Assembly: GCA_963785815.1 (NCBI GenBank)
Contig: CAWAWN010000001.1
Location: 1,364,001 to 1,428,000, forward strand
Reading direction: 5' to 3'
DNA from: UBA4742 sp963785815
Lineage (GTDB): Bacteria > Actinomycetota > Acidimicrobiia > Acidimicrobiales > Acidimicrobilacustridaceae
DNA length: 64,000 bases
Shown here piece after piece: positions 1-8,441 of the stretch. Both the position numbers and the translations under genes were made by a program. How positions within the stretch are numbered: position 1 is the stretch's first letter; every line of letters begins with the position of its first letter. The notes under the pieces were generated by a model. The model saw only the letters and a program-made list of their open reading frames with translations. It did no database searches and was not told where the DNA came from.

Positions 1-1303
1 TGGCCCGCAGCGCCGCGAACTCGGGGTGCTTGGGCGACGGGGCGCTCTTGCGGTGGTAGCGGGCCACAAGCGCGATCATCTCGATCTCGTGGTCGTTGAA
101 CCCCGACAGGTGGTCGCTGTTGCGGATGACGTAGTAGGTGTGCTTGTGGTGCTTGCTGTGGGAGACGAACAGTCCCACGTTGGCCAGCAGGGCGGCCGCC
201 TCCAGCAGTTCGCGGGCGTCGTCGCCCAGACCGTGGAGCTTGCTGGTGGCGTCGAACAGGGCCAGGGCCAGTCGGGCCACGTGGGCCGAGTGGGCCGGCT
301 CCTCGTCCATCTCCTCGGCCAGGCGCACGACGCTGCGCCGCCGCAGGTCGTGGAGGTGGTGGAGGGCGGCGCCGTGGGTGCGCTGGAAGGCGTCGAGCAG
401 GGCGCCCTCGCGCAATGCGTAGCCGGACACCACCAGCTCGTCGATCCCGAAGGTGGCCATGGCCTGCTCGAGGATGATGGCGCCGGCCAGCACGATGTCG
501 GCCCGGGAGGCTTCCAGGCCGGGGACATCGCGCCGCTGGGCGAGCGTGAGGGCGGCCAGGCGCTTGACCGTGGCCCGAGCCGCGGCGGCGGTGATGGTGG
601 CGTTGTCGACGGTGCGGGGCGGGCCCTCTGATTGTGCGGCGTGGATGATGGCGGCCACCGCCTCGATCGTGCCCGAGCTGCCGACGGCTACCTCGAAGCC
701 GAGCCGGGCCACGTCGCGAGCCAGCGGGGCCAGCATGGCGTCGACGTATCGGCGGCAGGCGTCCACCGCCCCGGGGTGGACGCGATCGGTGCGGAAGAAG
801 CGCCGAGTCAGGCGGATGGCGCCCAGCTTGAAGCTGCGCACGGCCAGGATCTCGCTGCGCTCGCCGACGAGGACCTCGGTGCTGCCCCCGCCGATGTCGA
901 GCAGGATCAGGCGGCGGTCGTAGACGGGCACGGCCTGGAGGACACCGAGGTGGATGAGGCGGGCTTCCTCGGTGCCGGAGATGACCTCGACCTCGACGCC
1001 GGCCTCGTGGCGGGCGCGGCGGATGAAGTCGTCGGCGTTCTCGGCTTCGCGCACGGCGCTGGTGGCCACGGCGGTGACGGTGGCGGCGGAGATGTCGGCC
1101 ACCTGCCGGAGACGGGTGAGCGCGGCGATGCCCCGCTCGATGGCGTCGGGGGCGAGCTGCTTCATGTCGCCGCCGCCGGAGCCGAGCCGGACGGTCTCCT
1201 TCTCGTCGCCGATCACCTCGAAGTGGCCGGCATCGTCGAAGCGGGCGACGACGAGGTGGATCGAGTTGGTGCCGATGTCGATGGCCGCCAGGTTTTCGCC
1301 CAT
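1..1303 (-). CDS. ppx: Ppx/GppA family phosphatase (exopolyphosphatase), 3' end outside window
   Basis: Family members hydrolyse terminal phosphate from polyphosphate or the 5' phosphate of pppGpp in the cytoplasm. The N-terminus reads MGENLAAIDIGTNSIHLVVA, the first phosphate-binding motif of the ASKHA fold; a second, LLDIGGGSTEVLVG, lies near residue 135. The C-terminal half has the all-helical HD-like character of long Ppx/GppA proteins (HSKHHKHTYYVIRNSDHLSG). About 434 codons are present and the frame is open at the left edge, so the C-terminus is missing. The ATG at 1303 starts directly before the conserved motif; TAGGCT lies 9 nt upstream. Ppx and GppA activities cannot be separated from sequence. 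Confidence 0.88.
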   Translation of the reverse strand, partial: MGENLAAIDIGTNSIHLVVARFDDAGHFEVIGDEKETVRLGSGGGDMKQLAPDAIERGIAALTRLRQVADISAATVTAVATSAVREAENADDFIRRARHEAGVEVEVISGTEEARLIHLGVLQAVPVYDRRLILLDIGGGSTEVLVGERSEILAVRSFKLGAIRLTRRFFRTDRVHPGAVDACRRYVDAMLAPLARDVARLGFEVAVGSSGTIEAVAAIIHAAQSEGPPRTVDNATITAAAARATVKRLAALTLAQRRDVPGLEASRADIVLAGAIILEQAMATFGIDELVVSGYALREGALLDAFQRTHGAALHHLHDLRRRSVVRLAEEMDEEPAHSAHVARLALALFDATSKLHGLGDDARELLEAAALLANVGLFVSHSKHHKHTYYVIRNSDHLSGFNDHEIEMIALVARYHRKSAPSPKHPEFAALRA

Positions 1304-1334
1304 GCCCGCAGGAGCCTATCGGCGGCCCCTTGGC

Positions 1335-1356
1335 ACCGAATCGACGTCGATTCGGT
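1335..1356. repeat. Palindromic repeat, copy 1
   Basis: A perfect 22-bp dyad made of ACCGAATCGAC and its reverse complement, between the start of the Ppx/GppA gene and the 3' end of the IclR gene. The left flank CTTGGC matches the longer arms of other copies, but the right flank does not pair with it, so this is a shortened copy. Copy 2 lies only 39 bp further on. Confidence 0.85.
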
Positions 1357-1394
1357 ACGATGTCGACGCATGGCCTTGGTTGATCACGGTTGGG

Positions 1395-1428
1395 CTTGGC
1401 GCCGAATCGACGTCGATTCGGTGCCAAG
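1395..1428. repeat. Palindromic repeat, copy 2
   Basis: A 34-bp dyad with arms CTTGGC...GCCAAG and one G/T mismatch that would be a wobble pair in RNA. It ends 2 bp before the stop codon of the IclR regulator, so a hairpin would form just after that gene. No T-run follows, so intrinsic termination is not supported. Confidence 0.87.
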
Positions 1429-1430
1429 CG

Positions 1431-2087
1431 TCAGGCTGGCGACAGGCCGGCCGCCTGCTCGATCCGACGGGCGGCGGCCACCACCGCCTCGCCGTAGCGC
1501 CCGCCCGGGTCCTTCGTGATCCGCTCGATCGGGCCCGACACGCTCACCGCCGCCACCGCCTGACCGCCCTCTCCCACCACACCTGCGCTCACCGACGCCA
1601 CCCCCGCCTCCCGCTCCCCGACGCTCTGCACCCACCCCTGGCTGACCTGACCCTGCAGCACCCGTCCCGCCGACCCCACCTCGAGCGGCAACGACGCCCC
1701 CATGGGCACGATGGTGCGCAGCCCATGGGGCGACTCCAGCGCGGCGATGCACACCCGCCGATCGCCCTCGCGCACGTACAGCTGCACCGACTCCCCCGTC
1801 TCGTCCCGCAGCGCCCGCAACGCGGGGAGCGCGGCGGTAGCCAACGGCAACCCCTCGGCGGCGCGGCGCCCGAGCGCCACCAGACGCACCCCGAGGGCGA
1901 AGCGCCCATCCGGATCCCGCCGCACCAGCCCATGGTCCTCGAGGGCCACGGCCAAGCGGTGAGCGGTAGCCCTCGACAAACCGGTCGCCTCCACCAGCTC
2001 GGCCAGCGAGGCCGGCGCCCGCTCGAGCACGACCAGCACCCCCACCGCCTTGTCGATCACTCCCACACCGCTTACACTCTGTTCCAC
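1431..2087 (-). CDS. ndgR: IclR-family transcriptional regulator, NdgR/LtbR type
   Basis: This 218-residue protein has an N-terminal winged helix (about residues 8-65, with SLAELVEATGLSRATAHRLA as recognition region) and the IclR effector domain after it. It is transcribed divergently from leuCD, the usual position of the actinobacterial NdgR/LtbR regulator that controls leucine and other amino-acid genes. That role is known for the family and inferred here from position and similarity. The GTG start at 2087 fits family N-termini (SGVGVIDKA) and has TAGTCT 6 nt upstream, suggesting a leaderless mRNA. An imperfect dyad lies immediately upstream of that box, so autoregulation is plausible. Confidence 0.85.
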   Translation of the reverse strand: MEQSVSGVGVIDKAVGVLVVLERAPASLAELVEATGLSRATAHRLAVALEDHGLVRRDPDGRFALGVRLVALGRRAAEGLPLATAALPALRALRDETGESVQLYVREGDRRVCIAALESPHGLRTIVPMGASLPLEVGSAGRVLQGQVSQGWVQSVGEREAGVASVSAGVVGEGGQAVAAVSVSGPIERITKDPGGRYGEAVVAAARRIEQAAGLSPA

Positions 2088-2099
2088 AGCCTGAGACTA

Positions 2100-2120
2100 G
2101 CGTCCTAAATAGTAAGACGC
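2100..2120. promoter_or_regulatory. Candidate IclR operator between ndgR and leuC
   Basis: A 21-bp imperfect dyad has outer arms GCGTC and GACGC around an AT-rich centre (CTAAATAGTAA), which stands out in this GC-rich DNA. It sits directly upstream of the putative ndgR -10 hexamer (TAGTCT, 2094-2099 on the minus strand) and 60 nt before leuC. The position suits a site controlling both divergent genes. Binding is inferred only. Confidence 0.35.
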
Positions 2121-2180
2121 CAGCCCAAACCAGGTCGTCTGTGGGATGCCACCCACCCCGAGAGACCGTGAGATCCAGCC

Positions 2181-3593
2181 ATGGCCGAAGCCAGAACCCT
2201 GAGCGAGAAGATCTGGGACGACCACGTGGTCCACCGTGGTCCCGACGAGCCCGACCTGCTCTACATCGACCTACACCTCGTCCACGAGGTGACCTCGCCC
2301 CAGGCCTTCGACGGCCTGCGACTGGCCGGCCGCAAGGTCCGCCGCCCCGACCTCACGGTCGCCACCGAGGACCACAACGTCCCCACCATCGACATCGACC
2401 GGCCCATCGCCGATCCCGTCTCGCGCAAGCAGGTCGAGGTGCTGCGGGCCAACTGCGCCGAGTTCGGCATCGCCGAGTACCCGATGGGCGATCCCGACCA
2501 GGGCATCGTCCACATCATCGGGCCCGAACAGGGCCTCACCCAGCCGGGCATGACCATCGTCTGCGGCGACAGCCACACGTCGACCCACGGGGCCTTCGGC
2601 GCCCTGGCCTTCGGCATCGGCACCAGCGAAGTCGAGCACGTGCTGGCCACCCAGACCCTGCCTCAGCAGCGCCCGGGCACGATGGCCGTGACCGTCGAGG
2701 GCGACCTGCCCGCGGGCGTGACGGCCAAGGACATCATCCTGGCCATCATCGGGCGCATCGGCACTGGCGGGGGCATCGGGTCGGTCATCGAGTACCGGGG
2801 ATCGGCCATCACCGGGCTCTCCATGGAAGGCCGCATGACGGTGTGCAACATGTCGATCGAGGCGGGCGCCCGAGCCGGGCTCATCGCCCCCGACGACACC
2901 ACCTTCGCCTACCTCGAGGGTCGTCGCCACGCCCCCACCGGCGCCGACTGGGAGCGCGCCCTCGACCGGTGGCGCTCGCTGCCCACCGACCCGGGGGCCG
3001 CCTTCGACAAGGAGGTCGTGCTGTCGGCCCCCGGCCTCGAACCCCATGTGAGCTGGGGCACCAACCCCGGCCAGGTCGTGGCCCTCGGCCAGTCGGTCCC
3101 CGACCCGGACCAGTTCACCGATCCCTCGGCGCGCGAGGCCGCCGCCCGGGCCCTCGAGTACATGGGCCTGACCGCGGGCACCCCCATGCGCGAGGTCCCG
3201 GTCGACACGGTGTTCATCGGCTCGTGCACCAACGGTCGCATCGAAGACCTGCGGGCCGCGGCCGAGGTGGCGCAGGGCCGCACGGTGCACCCTGGCCTGC
3301 GCGCCATGGTGGTGCCGGGGTCGTTCCGGGTGAAGGCCCAGGCCGAGTCCGAGGGGCTCGACCAGATCCTGGTCACCGCCGGCTTCGAGTGGCGTGAGCC
3401 GGGTTGCTCCATGTGCCTGGCCATGAATCCCGACAAGCTCCAGCCGGGTGAGCGGGCCGCCTCCACCAGCAACCGCAACTTCGAGGGCCGCCAGGGCCGA
3501 GGCGGGCGCACCCACCTCGTCTCCCCGGCCGTGGCCGCAGCCACCGCGGTGGCCGGCACCTTCGCCAGCCCTGCCGACCTGCCGACCGCCTGA
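2181..3593 (+). CDS. leuC: 3-isopropylmalate dehydratase large subunit
   Basis: With LeuD this enzyme isomerises 2-isopropylmalate to 3-isopropylmalate in leucine biosynthesis. The 470-residue length is normal for the family. The three cysteines expected to bind the [4Fe-4S] cluster are present: one in SCTNGR (about residue 349) and two in CSMC (about 409 and 412). The substrate-binding region GDSHTSTHGAFGALAFGIGT is intact. leuD follows 15 nt downstream, so the two form an operon. leuA and leuB are not in this window. Confidence 0.97.
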   Translation: MAEARTLSEKIWDDHVVHRGPDEPDLLYIDLHLVHEVTSPQAFDGLRLAGRKVRRPDLTVATEDHNVPTIDIDRPIADPVSRKQVEVLRANCAEFGIAEYPMGDPDQGIVHIIGPEQGLTQPGMTIVCGDSHTSTHGAFGALAFGIGTSEVEHVLATQTLPQQRPGTMAVTVEGDLPAGVTAKDIILAIIGRIGTGGGIGSVIEYRGSAITGLSMEGRMTVCNMSIEAGARAGLIAPDDTTFAYLEGRRHAPTGADWERALDRWRSLPTDPGAAFDKEVVLSAPGLEPHVSWGTNPGQVVALGQSVPDPDQFTDPSAREAAARALEYMGLTAGTPMREVPVDTVFIGSCTNGRIEDLRAAAEVAQGRTVHPGLRAMVVPGSFRVKAQAESEGLDQILVTAGFEWREPGCSMCLAMNPDKLQPGERAASTSNRNFEGRQGRGGRTHLVSPAVAAATAVAGTFASPADLPTA

Positions 3594-3608
3594 GCGAGAG
3601 GATCTCCC

Positions 3609-4208
3609 ATGGAACCCGTCATCGTGGTCACCGGCACGGCTGTGCCGCTCGAGCGCTCCGACGTCGACACCGATCAGATCATCCCCAGTGACTGGCTCAA
3701 GCGGGTCGAGCGCACCGGCTTCGGTGCCGGCCTGTTCTCGGAGTGGCGCGACGACCGCGACTTCGTCCTCAACCAGGAGCAGTACCAGGGCGCCACGATC
3801 CTGGTGGCAGGCCCCAACTTCGGGACCGGCTCGTCTCGCGAGCACGCCGTCTGGGCCATCCAGGACTACGGCTTCAAGGCGGTGATCTCGCCGCGCTTCG
3901 CCGACATCTTCCGCAACAACAGCACCAAGAACGGCCTGGTGCCTGTCCAGGTCGACCCCGAGGTGGGCCAGCGACTGCTCGACGCCGTGGTCGCCGATCC
4001 CACCCTGGAGCTGACCATCGACGTCGGCGCCCGCACCCTGTCGGCACCGGCGCTGGGCCTCGAGGTCGCCTTCCCGCTCGACGAGGCCACCCAGCACCGC
4101 TTCCTGGAGGGCCTCGACGACATCGGCATCACGCTGGGCCACGAGGCCGACATCACCGCCCACGAGGCCACCCGCCCCTCCTACCGACCCCGGGTCACCC
4201 GCTCCTAG
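3609..4208 (+). CDS. leuD: 3-isopropylmalate dehydratase small subunit
   Basis: This 199-residue swivel-domain subunit completes the LeuCD isomerase. It shows the family features DVDTDQIIPSDWLK near residue 20 and FGTGSSREHAVWA near residue 75. The start follows GAGAGG at a normal spacing, 15 nt after the leuC stop. The gene is convergent with the cyclase gene and the two stop codons are 1 nt apart. A hairpin at 4213-4234, inside the 3' end of the opposing gene, could limit readthrough. Confidence 0.96.
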   Translation: MEPVIVVTGTAVPLERSDVDTDQIIPSDWLKRVERTGFGAGLFSEWRDDRDFVLNQEQYQGATILVAGPNFGTGSSREHAVWAIQDYGFKAVISPRFADIFRNNSTKNGLVPVQVDPEVGQRLLDAVVADPTLELTIDVGARTLSAPALGLEVAFPLDEATQHRFLEGLDDIGITLGHEADITAHEATRPSYRPRVTRS

Positions 4209-4209
4209 G

Positions 4210-6165
4210 TCAGGTCGAGGGCTCGGCCTCGACCGGCTGGATTCGATAGCGGTTCCCGCCCGTGGACTTGGCCCGGTACATGGCCTGGTCGGCGACGGTC
4301 AGGATCCGGTCGCCGCTGGCCTGACCGCCGGGCGACACCGCCACCCCCACCGAGATGCCGACCCGGGTCTGCACCGGGCCGGCGTCGAACGGACGCCCGA
4401 CCGTGTCGATGACCCGATCGGCCAGCGCGGCCAGGGCGTCGGGGTCGTCGGCCCCGTCGCAGATGATCACGAACTCGTCGCCGCCCACCCTGGCCACCAT
4501 GTCGCCGCCCCGGATGATGGCGCACAGCCGCTGGGCGATCTCGACCAGCACCTGATCCCCCACCGCGTGGCCGTAGCGGTCGTTGACCTCCTTGAACCGG
4601 TCCAGGTCGCAGAACAGCACGGCCACGCTGCGCCCCGTGCGCCCGGCCCGCTCCACCACCTCGTCGAGGTGCTCGGTGAACAGGGCCCGGTTGGCCAGAC
4701 CCGTCAGGTGGTCAGAGGTGGCCAGGTGGCGCAGCCGACGCTCCGCCTCCTTCAGCGAGCTGATGTCGCGGGCCACCATCGCCACCCAGTCGAGCTCCCC
4801 GTTCTCGTCGCGCCCGACGACCCCCAGGGCCGACACCGGCAGGATCCGATCCGGGGCCACCCGCAGGTCGATCTGCCCGTGGAAGGTGTCGGAGGTGGCC
4901 ACCACCGCCAACCCCCGGTTGATGAAGCCCTCGCGGTCCTCGAGCAGGTCCTCGAGCCGGCCACTACCACCGGCGGTCCGGTTGTCCTCCAGGATCTGGG
5001 CCAGCGCGGCGTTGGTGTGCAGGATCTCGCCGCTGGGCCGGAAGATGGCGACGAAGTCGGAGGTGGCGTCGAGCATCTGCAGCAGGCGCTCGGACTCGGC
5101 GCGGGCCTCGACCTCGACGGTCACGTCCTCCAGGGCCACGATCACCCCGACCGGCTGGTCCCGGGGGTCGAGGTGGGGGGCCACCCGCACGCGCATGGCC
5201 CCTCGACGACCGTCGGCGGGCAGCGTGTAGGGGATGGTCAGCGTGGTGGCCGCCGCCCCCACCAGGCCGCCGGCCACCAGCTCGTCGATGACCAGGCGAT
5301 GTCGGCCCGAGAAGCGGTCCCGCCAGGTGCTCACGTCGTCGCTGTCGGAGAAGCCGAGCAGCTCGCGGCCCACCCGGCTGAGGTACATGACCTGCTCGAT
5401 GCGGTCCATCAACAGGATGCCGATGGGCGCGGCCTCGGCCAACGACAGCATGGGACCGTCGGTCTGGGCCACTGATTCGAGCTCGGAGCCGACGCTGATG
5501 TTGCGGACCTGCACCACCACCCCGCCCAGGTCCGGGTGGTCGACCCGGCTGGCGCCGACCAGCTCGATGAGCTGCCAGATGTCGTCGTGGGCCACCGCCC
5601 GGGACCGCACGATGCGGTTCAGCCGGCCGCCCGGGCGGCGAGCCAGGTCGGCGAAGGCCTCGAGCACCATGGGCAGGTCCTCGGGGTGAAGGCGCTCCAC
5701 CGGATGGGTGCCCAGGTTGGCGCTCCCGCCCGGCACCCGGGCGGCCAGGGCGTCGGACTGCCACAGCAGGCGCCCGTCGGGGTCGAGCAGCAGGGTGGAG
5801 TCGGCCACGGCGTCGATCACCGCCCCCAGGCGGCGCTCAGGAGCGAGATCGCGCAGCGCCACCAGCAGGCGGCCGTCCGAGGCGCCGGCCGCACTGATGG
5901 CCACCGGGGCGCCGGTGGTCAGCCGCAGCACGGCCTCGGTCCCGTGAGTGCCCTCCGCCAGCACGGCGGCGCCGAGCACGGCGTCGAGGCGGTCCTGGTC
6001 GCCCTGGTCCACCAGGTCGGCCAACGCCGCCCCGATCAGCTCACCCGCCGGCCGGCCCACCAGGGTCGCGGCCGCGGGTGACGCGTCCTGCACCACCCCC
6101 GAGGCCACCACCAGCACGGGGCACGGCAACTCGTCGAGGAGCACGTGGTGGTACGGCTCCGGCAC
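4210..6165 (-). CDS. PAS-domain diguanylate cyclase (GGDEF)
   Basis: This protein of about 651 residues has several PAS/PAC-like sensor segments (PTSHVL-type patterns such as ILLMDRIEQVMYLSRVGREL and IFRPSGEILHTNAALAQILE) followed by a C-terminal GGDEF domain. VGGDEF is intact near residue 563, and RGGD five residues upstream matches the RxxD inhibitory I-site, so the enzyme should make cyclic di-GMP and be product-inhibited. No EAL domain or membrane segment is seen, so it is probably cytoplasmic. The GTG at 6165 was chosen because AAAGGGGA lies just upstream; an in-frame GTG at 6249 has no ribosome-binding site. It has no clear partner gene here. Confidence 0.88.
   Translation of the reverse strand: MPEPYHHVLLDELPCPVLVVASGVVQDASPAAATLVGRPAGELIGAALADLVDQGDQDRLDAVLGAAVLAEGTHGTEAVLRLTTGAPVAISAAGASDGRLLVALRDLAPERRLGAVIDAVADSTLLLDPDGRLLWQSDALAARVPGGSANLGTHPVERLHPEDLPMVLEAFADLARRPGGRLNRIVRSRAVAHDDIWQLIELVGASRVDHPDLGGVVVQVRNISVGSELESVAQTDGPMLSLAEAAPIGILLMDRIEQVMYLSRVGRELLGFSDSDDVSTWRDRFSGRHRLVIDELVAGGLVGAAATTLTIPYTLPADGRRGAMRVRVAPHLDPRDQPVGVIVALEDVTVEVEARAESERLLQMLDATSDFVAIFRPSGEILHTNAALAQILEDNRTAGGSGRLEDLLEDREGFINRGLAVVATSDTFHGQIDLRVAPDRILPVSALGVVGRDENGELDWVAMVARDISSLKEAERRLRHLATSDHLTGLANRALFTEHLDEVVERAGRTGRSVAVLFCDLDRFKEVNDRYGHAVGDQVLVEIAQRLCAIIRGGDMVARVGGDEFVIICDGADDPDALAALADRVIDTVGRPFDAGPVQTRVGISVGVAVSPGGQASGDRILTVADQAMYRAKSTGGNRYRIQPVEAEPST
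4213..4234. terminator. Candidate hairpin at leuD/cyclase junction
   Basis: GGTCGAGG and CCTCGACC form an 8-bp stem with a 6-nt loop just past the leuD stop and inside the last codons of the convergent cyclase gene. No T-run follows on either strand, so terminator function is a weak inference. Confidence 0.3.
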
Positions 6166-6330
6166 TCGTCCCCTTTCCGCGGACGAGCACGCGCCCGCCC
6201 TCTCCTCGTGAGGTTTCGGCCGGCCACCTCCCACGGCTGAACGAGCCACGCCGTTTTGGGGCCGGATGACCTAGGTCGATCGGACCCCGGCGTGGGCTCC
6301 GAGGCGCGGCTCGCGGCGTCGGCGGCGGGC

Positions 6331-7899
6331 TCAGCCGAGCTCGAGGGCGTGGACCGAGGTGATGCCGTCGGTGTTGACCAGCTCGGCCACCACCTCGGAG
6401 GGCACGCTGGAGCTGGTGGCCAGCACCATCAGCGCCCCGAGACCGGCCGCCGACTGGCCCACGTGGATGCCGGCGATGTTGATGCCGGCATCCCCCAGCT
6501 GCGTGCCCACCGAGCCGATCATCCCGGGGCGGTCGTCGTTGCGCACCACCAGCATGTGGGGCGCCGGGGGGACGTCGACGGTGTGGTCGTCGACCATCAC
6601 GATGCGCGCCTCGCCGGCGAGGCCGACCAGGGTCCCGGCCAGCGCGTGGTCGCCCCGGCGCACGGTGATCAGGTTGACGAAGTCGTGGGCGGTGGTGGTG
6701 GCCGACTCGCGCACGGCGATGCCGCTCTCCGTCGCCAGCTGCGGGGCGTTCACGAACGACACCGGCTCGGCGCTGACCCGCCCGAAGTACCCCTTGAGCA
6801 GCGACAGGGTCAGGATCCGGGTGTCGTAGCCGGCGATCTGGCCCTGGTACTCCACCTCGATCGACTCGTGCCCGGGCCCGACCAGCGAGGCCAGCAGCTC
6901 GCCCAGGCGTTCGGCGAGCGAGAGGAAGGGGCGCACCGTCTCGGACGCTTCCGCGGCGCTGACGTTCACGGCGAAGGGCACGAACTCGCCGGCCAGGGCC
7001 AGCTCCACCTGCTCGGCGATGGTGTCGCCCGCCTTGTCCTGGGCCTCGTGGGTGCTGGCCCCCAGATGCGGGGTGACCACCACCGAGTCGAGGGCGAACA
7101 GCGGCGACTCGGTGGTCGGCTCGCGCTCGAAGACGTCCAGCGCGGCCCCACCCAGATGGCCTGAGGCGACGGCATCGGCCAGCGCCGCCTCGTCGACGAT
7201 GCCGCCCCGCCCCACGTTGATCACCCGCAGGCCCGGCTTGGCCTTGGCCAGCAGGTCGGCGCCCACCAGCCCGATGGTGTCGGGCGTCTTGGTCACGTGG
7301 ATGGTCATGAAGTCGGCCACGGCCACGAGCTCGTCGAGGTCGACCAGCTCGACGCTGAGCTGGCGGGCCCGGTCGTTGGACACGAACGGGTCGTAGGCCA
7401 CGAGGCGCATGCCGAAGGCGAGCGCCCGCTGCGCCACCAGCTTGCCGATGCGGCCCAGCCCGACGATGCCCAGGGTCTTGTCGCTCAGCTCGACACCGGT
7501 CCAGCGCGACCGCTCCCACCGACCGCCGACCAGGGCGGCGTGGGCCTGGGGGATGTTGCGGGCCTGAGCCAGGAGCATGGCCATCGTGTGCTCGGCCGCC
7601 GACAGCACGTTGGACTGGGGCGCGTTGACCACCATCACGCCCTGGGCGGTGGCGGCGGCCACGTCCACGTTGTCGAGCCCGATGCCGGCCCGACCCACCA
7701 CCACCAGATCGCGGCCGGCTTCGAGCACGTCTGGCGTCACGGTGGTGGCCGAGCGGATGATCAGCGCCTGGGCACCGACCACCGACTCGAGGAGCTGATC
7801 GGGCGTCAGGTCGAGGACCACGTCGACCTGGTGGCCCGCAGCCCGCAGCCGCTCCAGGCCACCATCGGCGATCGGTTCGGTTACCAGGATGCGGGCCAT
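6331..7899 (-). CDS. serA: D-3-phosphoglycerate dehydrogenase
   Basis: SerA oxidises 3-phosphoglycerate to 3-phosphohydroxypyruvate, the first step of serine synthesis. At 522 residues it is the long actinobacterial form. The NAD-binding motif GLGRIGKLVAQRA is near residue 150 and the catalytic His region HLGASTHEAQ near 280. An intervening regulatory domain (about 320-445) and a C-terminal ACT domain (about 450-522, RPGMIGSVGTQLGDAGINIA) follow, the latter normally binding serine for feedback inhibition. serC, the next enzyme of the pathway, lies about 4 kb away on the other strand. The ATG at 7899 gives a standard N-terminus. Confidence 0.97.
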   Translation of the reverse strand: MARILVTEPIADGGLERLRAAGHQVDVVLDLTPDQLLESVVGAQALIIRSATTVTPDVLEAGRDLVVVGRAGIGLDNVDVAAATAQGVMVVNAPQSNVLSAAEHTMAMLLAQARNIPQAHAALVGGRWERSRWTGVELSDKTLGIVGLGRIGKLVAQRALAFGMRLVAYDPFVSNDRARQLSVELVDLDELVAVADFMTIHVTKTPDTIGLVGADLLAKAKPGLRVINVGRGGIVDEAALADAVASGHLGGAALDVFEREPTTESPLFALDSVVVTPHLGASTHEAQDKAGDTIAEQVELALAGEFVPFAVNVSAAEASETVRPFLSLAERLGELLASLVGPGHESIEVEYQGQIAGYDTRILTLSLLKGYFGRVSAEPVSFVNAPQLATESGIAVRESATTTAHDFVNLITVRRGDHALAGTLVGLAGEARIVMVDDHTVDVPPAPHMLVVRNDDRPGMIGSVGTQLGDAGINIAGIHVGQSAAGLGALMVLATSSSVPSEVVAELVNTDGITSVHALELG

Positions 7900-7990
7900 G
7901 CGCTCATCCTGGCCGCTGGGCCCGACCCCCCGCCAACCCGTATGTCGGCTCAGGCCGTGGTCGAGCGCGGGCGGAGGCTGGTCCGGCCGG

Positions 7991-8383
7991 TCAGCCGCCG
8001 GCCAGCTTGAAGGAGATGAAGAAGGCCAGCAGGGGCACGACGATCAGCACGGCGATCGCCACCAGCACGGGGATCAGCATCGAGCGCATCGACCGGGTGA
8101 TCTCGTCGTCACGATCGCCCAGCACCTCCTCGGCGGAAGGCAGGCCCAGGATCTCGCGAGCTCGGCGGTCGTCGTCGGCCAGGACGGCCACGCCGAAGCG
8201 CGCGCCGTCGTGGGTGACCTGGCTGTCGAGGCCCGCGGTGGCCAGGTCCACCGATTGGGGTTCGGTCTGCACATCGGCGCCGACGCCGTGTGCCACCAGC
8301 GTGGCTGCCGCCTGGCGGGCGAGCTCGTCGGTGGCGTACCACTGCAAGACGTTCATCCCGTCCGCGGTCGGTTGTGGATCCAT
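7991..8383 (-). CDS. Small membrane protein with DUF2007-like N-terminal part
   Basis: This 130-residue protein has an N-terminal soluble half (about 10-90) resembling the DUF2007 'signal-transducing' fold: a residue-wise helix (ATDELARQAAATLVAHGVGA) followed by a V-A-V-L-x-x-D-D strand. One hydrophobic helix near the C-terminus (about 102-126, LIPVLVAIAVLIVVPLLAFF) should anchor it in the membrane. AGGA precedes the ATG by 6 nt. Function is unknown, and palindrome copy 3 lies just upstream. Confidence 0.65.
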   Translation of the reverse strand: MDPQPTADGMNVLQWYATDELARQAAATLVAHGVGADVQTEPQSVDLATAGLDSQVTHDGARFGVAVLADDDRRAREILGLPSAEEVLGDRDDEITRSMRSMLIPVLVAIAVLIVVPLLAFFISFKLAGG

Positions 8384-8407
8384 GAGGTTCCTGCCGAGTG
8401 GCCGGTT

Positions 8408-8435
8408 GGCACCGAATCGACGCCGATTCGGTGCC
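8408..8435. repeat. Palindromic repeat, copy 3
   Basis: A 28-bp dyad, GGCACCGAATCGAC and its near reverse complement, with one mismatch next to the centre. It lies 6 bp beyond the stop codon of the S9 peptidase gene and before the small membrane-protein gene. The outer flanks (TTGG / CCTAG) mix the two arm types seen in copies 2/5 and copy 6. Confidence 0.85.
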
Positions 8436-8441
8436 TAGCGG

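Noticed and set aside
1335..1428. Start of a CRISPR array or direct-repeat cluster
   Set aside because: The repeat is palindromic, only two copies are adjacent, the spacing elsewhere is irregular in kilobases, and no cas gene is present.
2271..4163. A 630-codon minus-strand ORF
   Set aside because: It is the antisense of leuC and leuD and consists of His/Gly/Val/Asp-rich shadow sequence.
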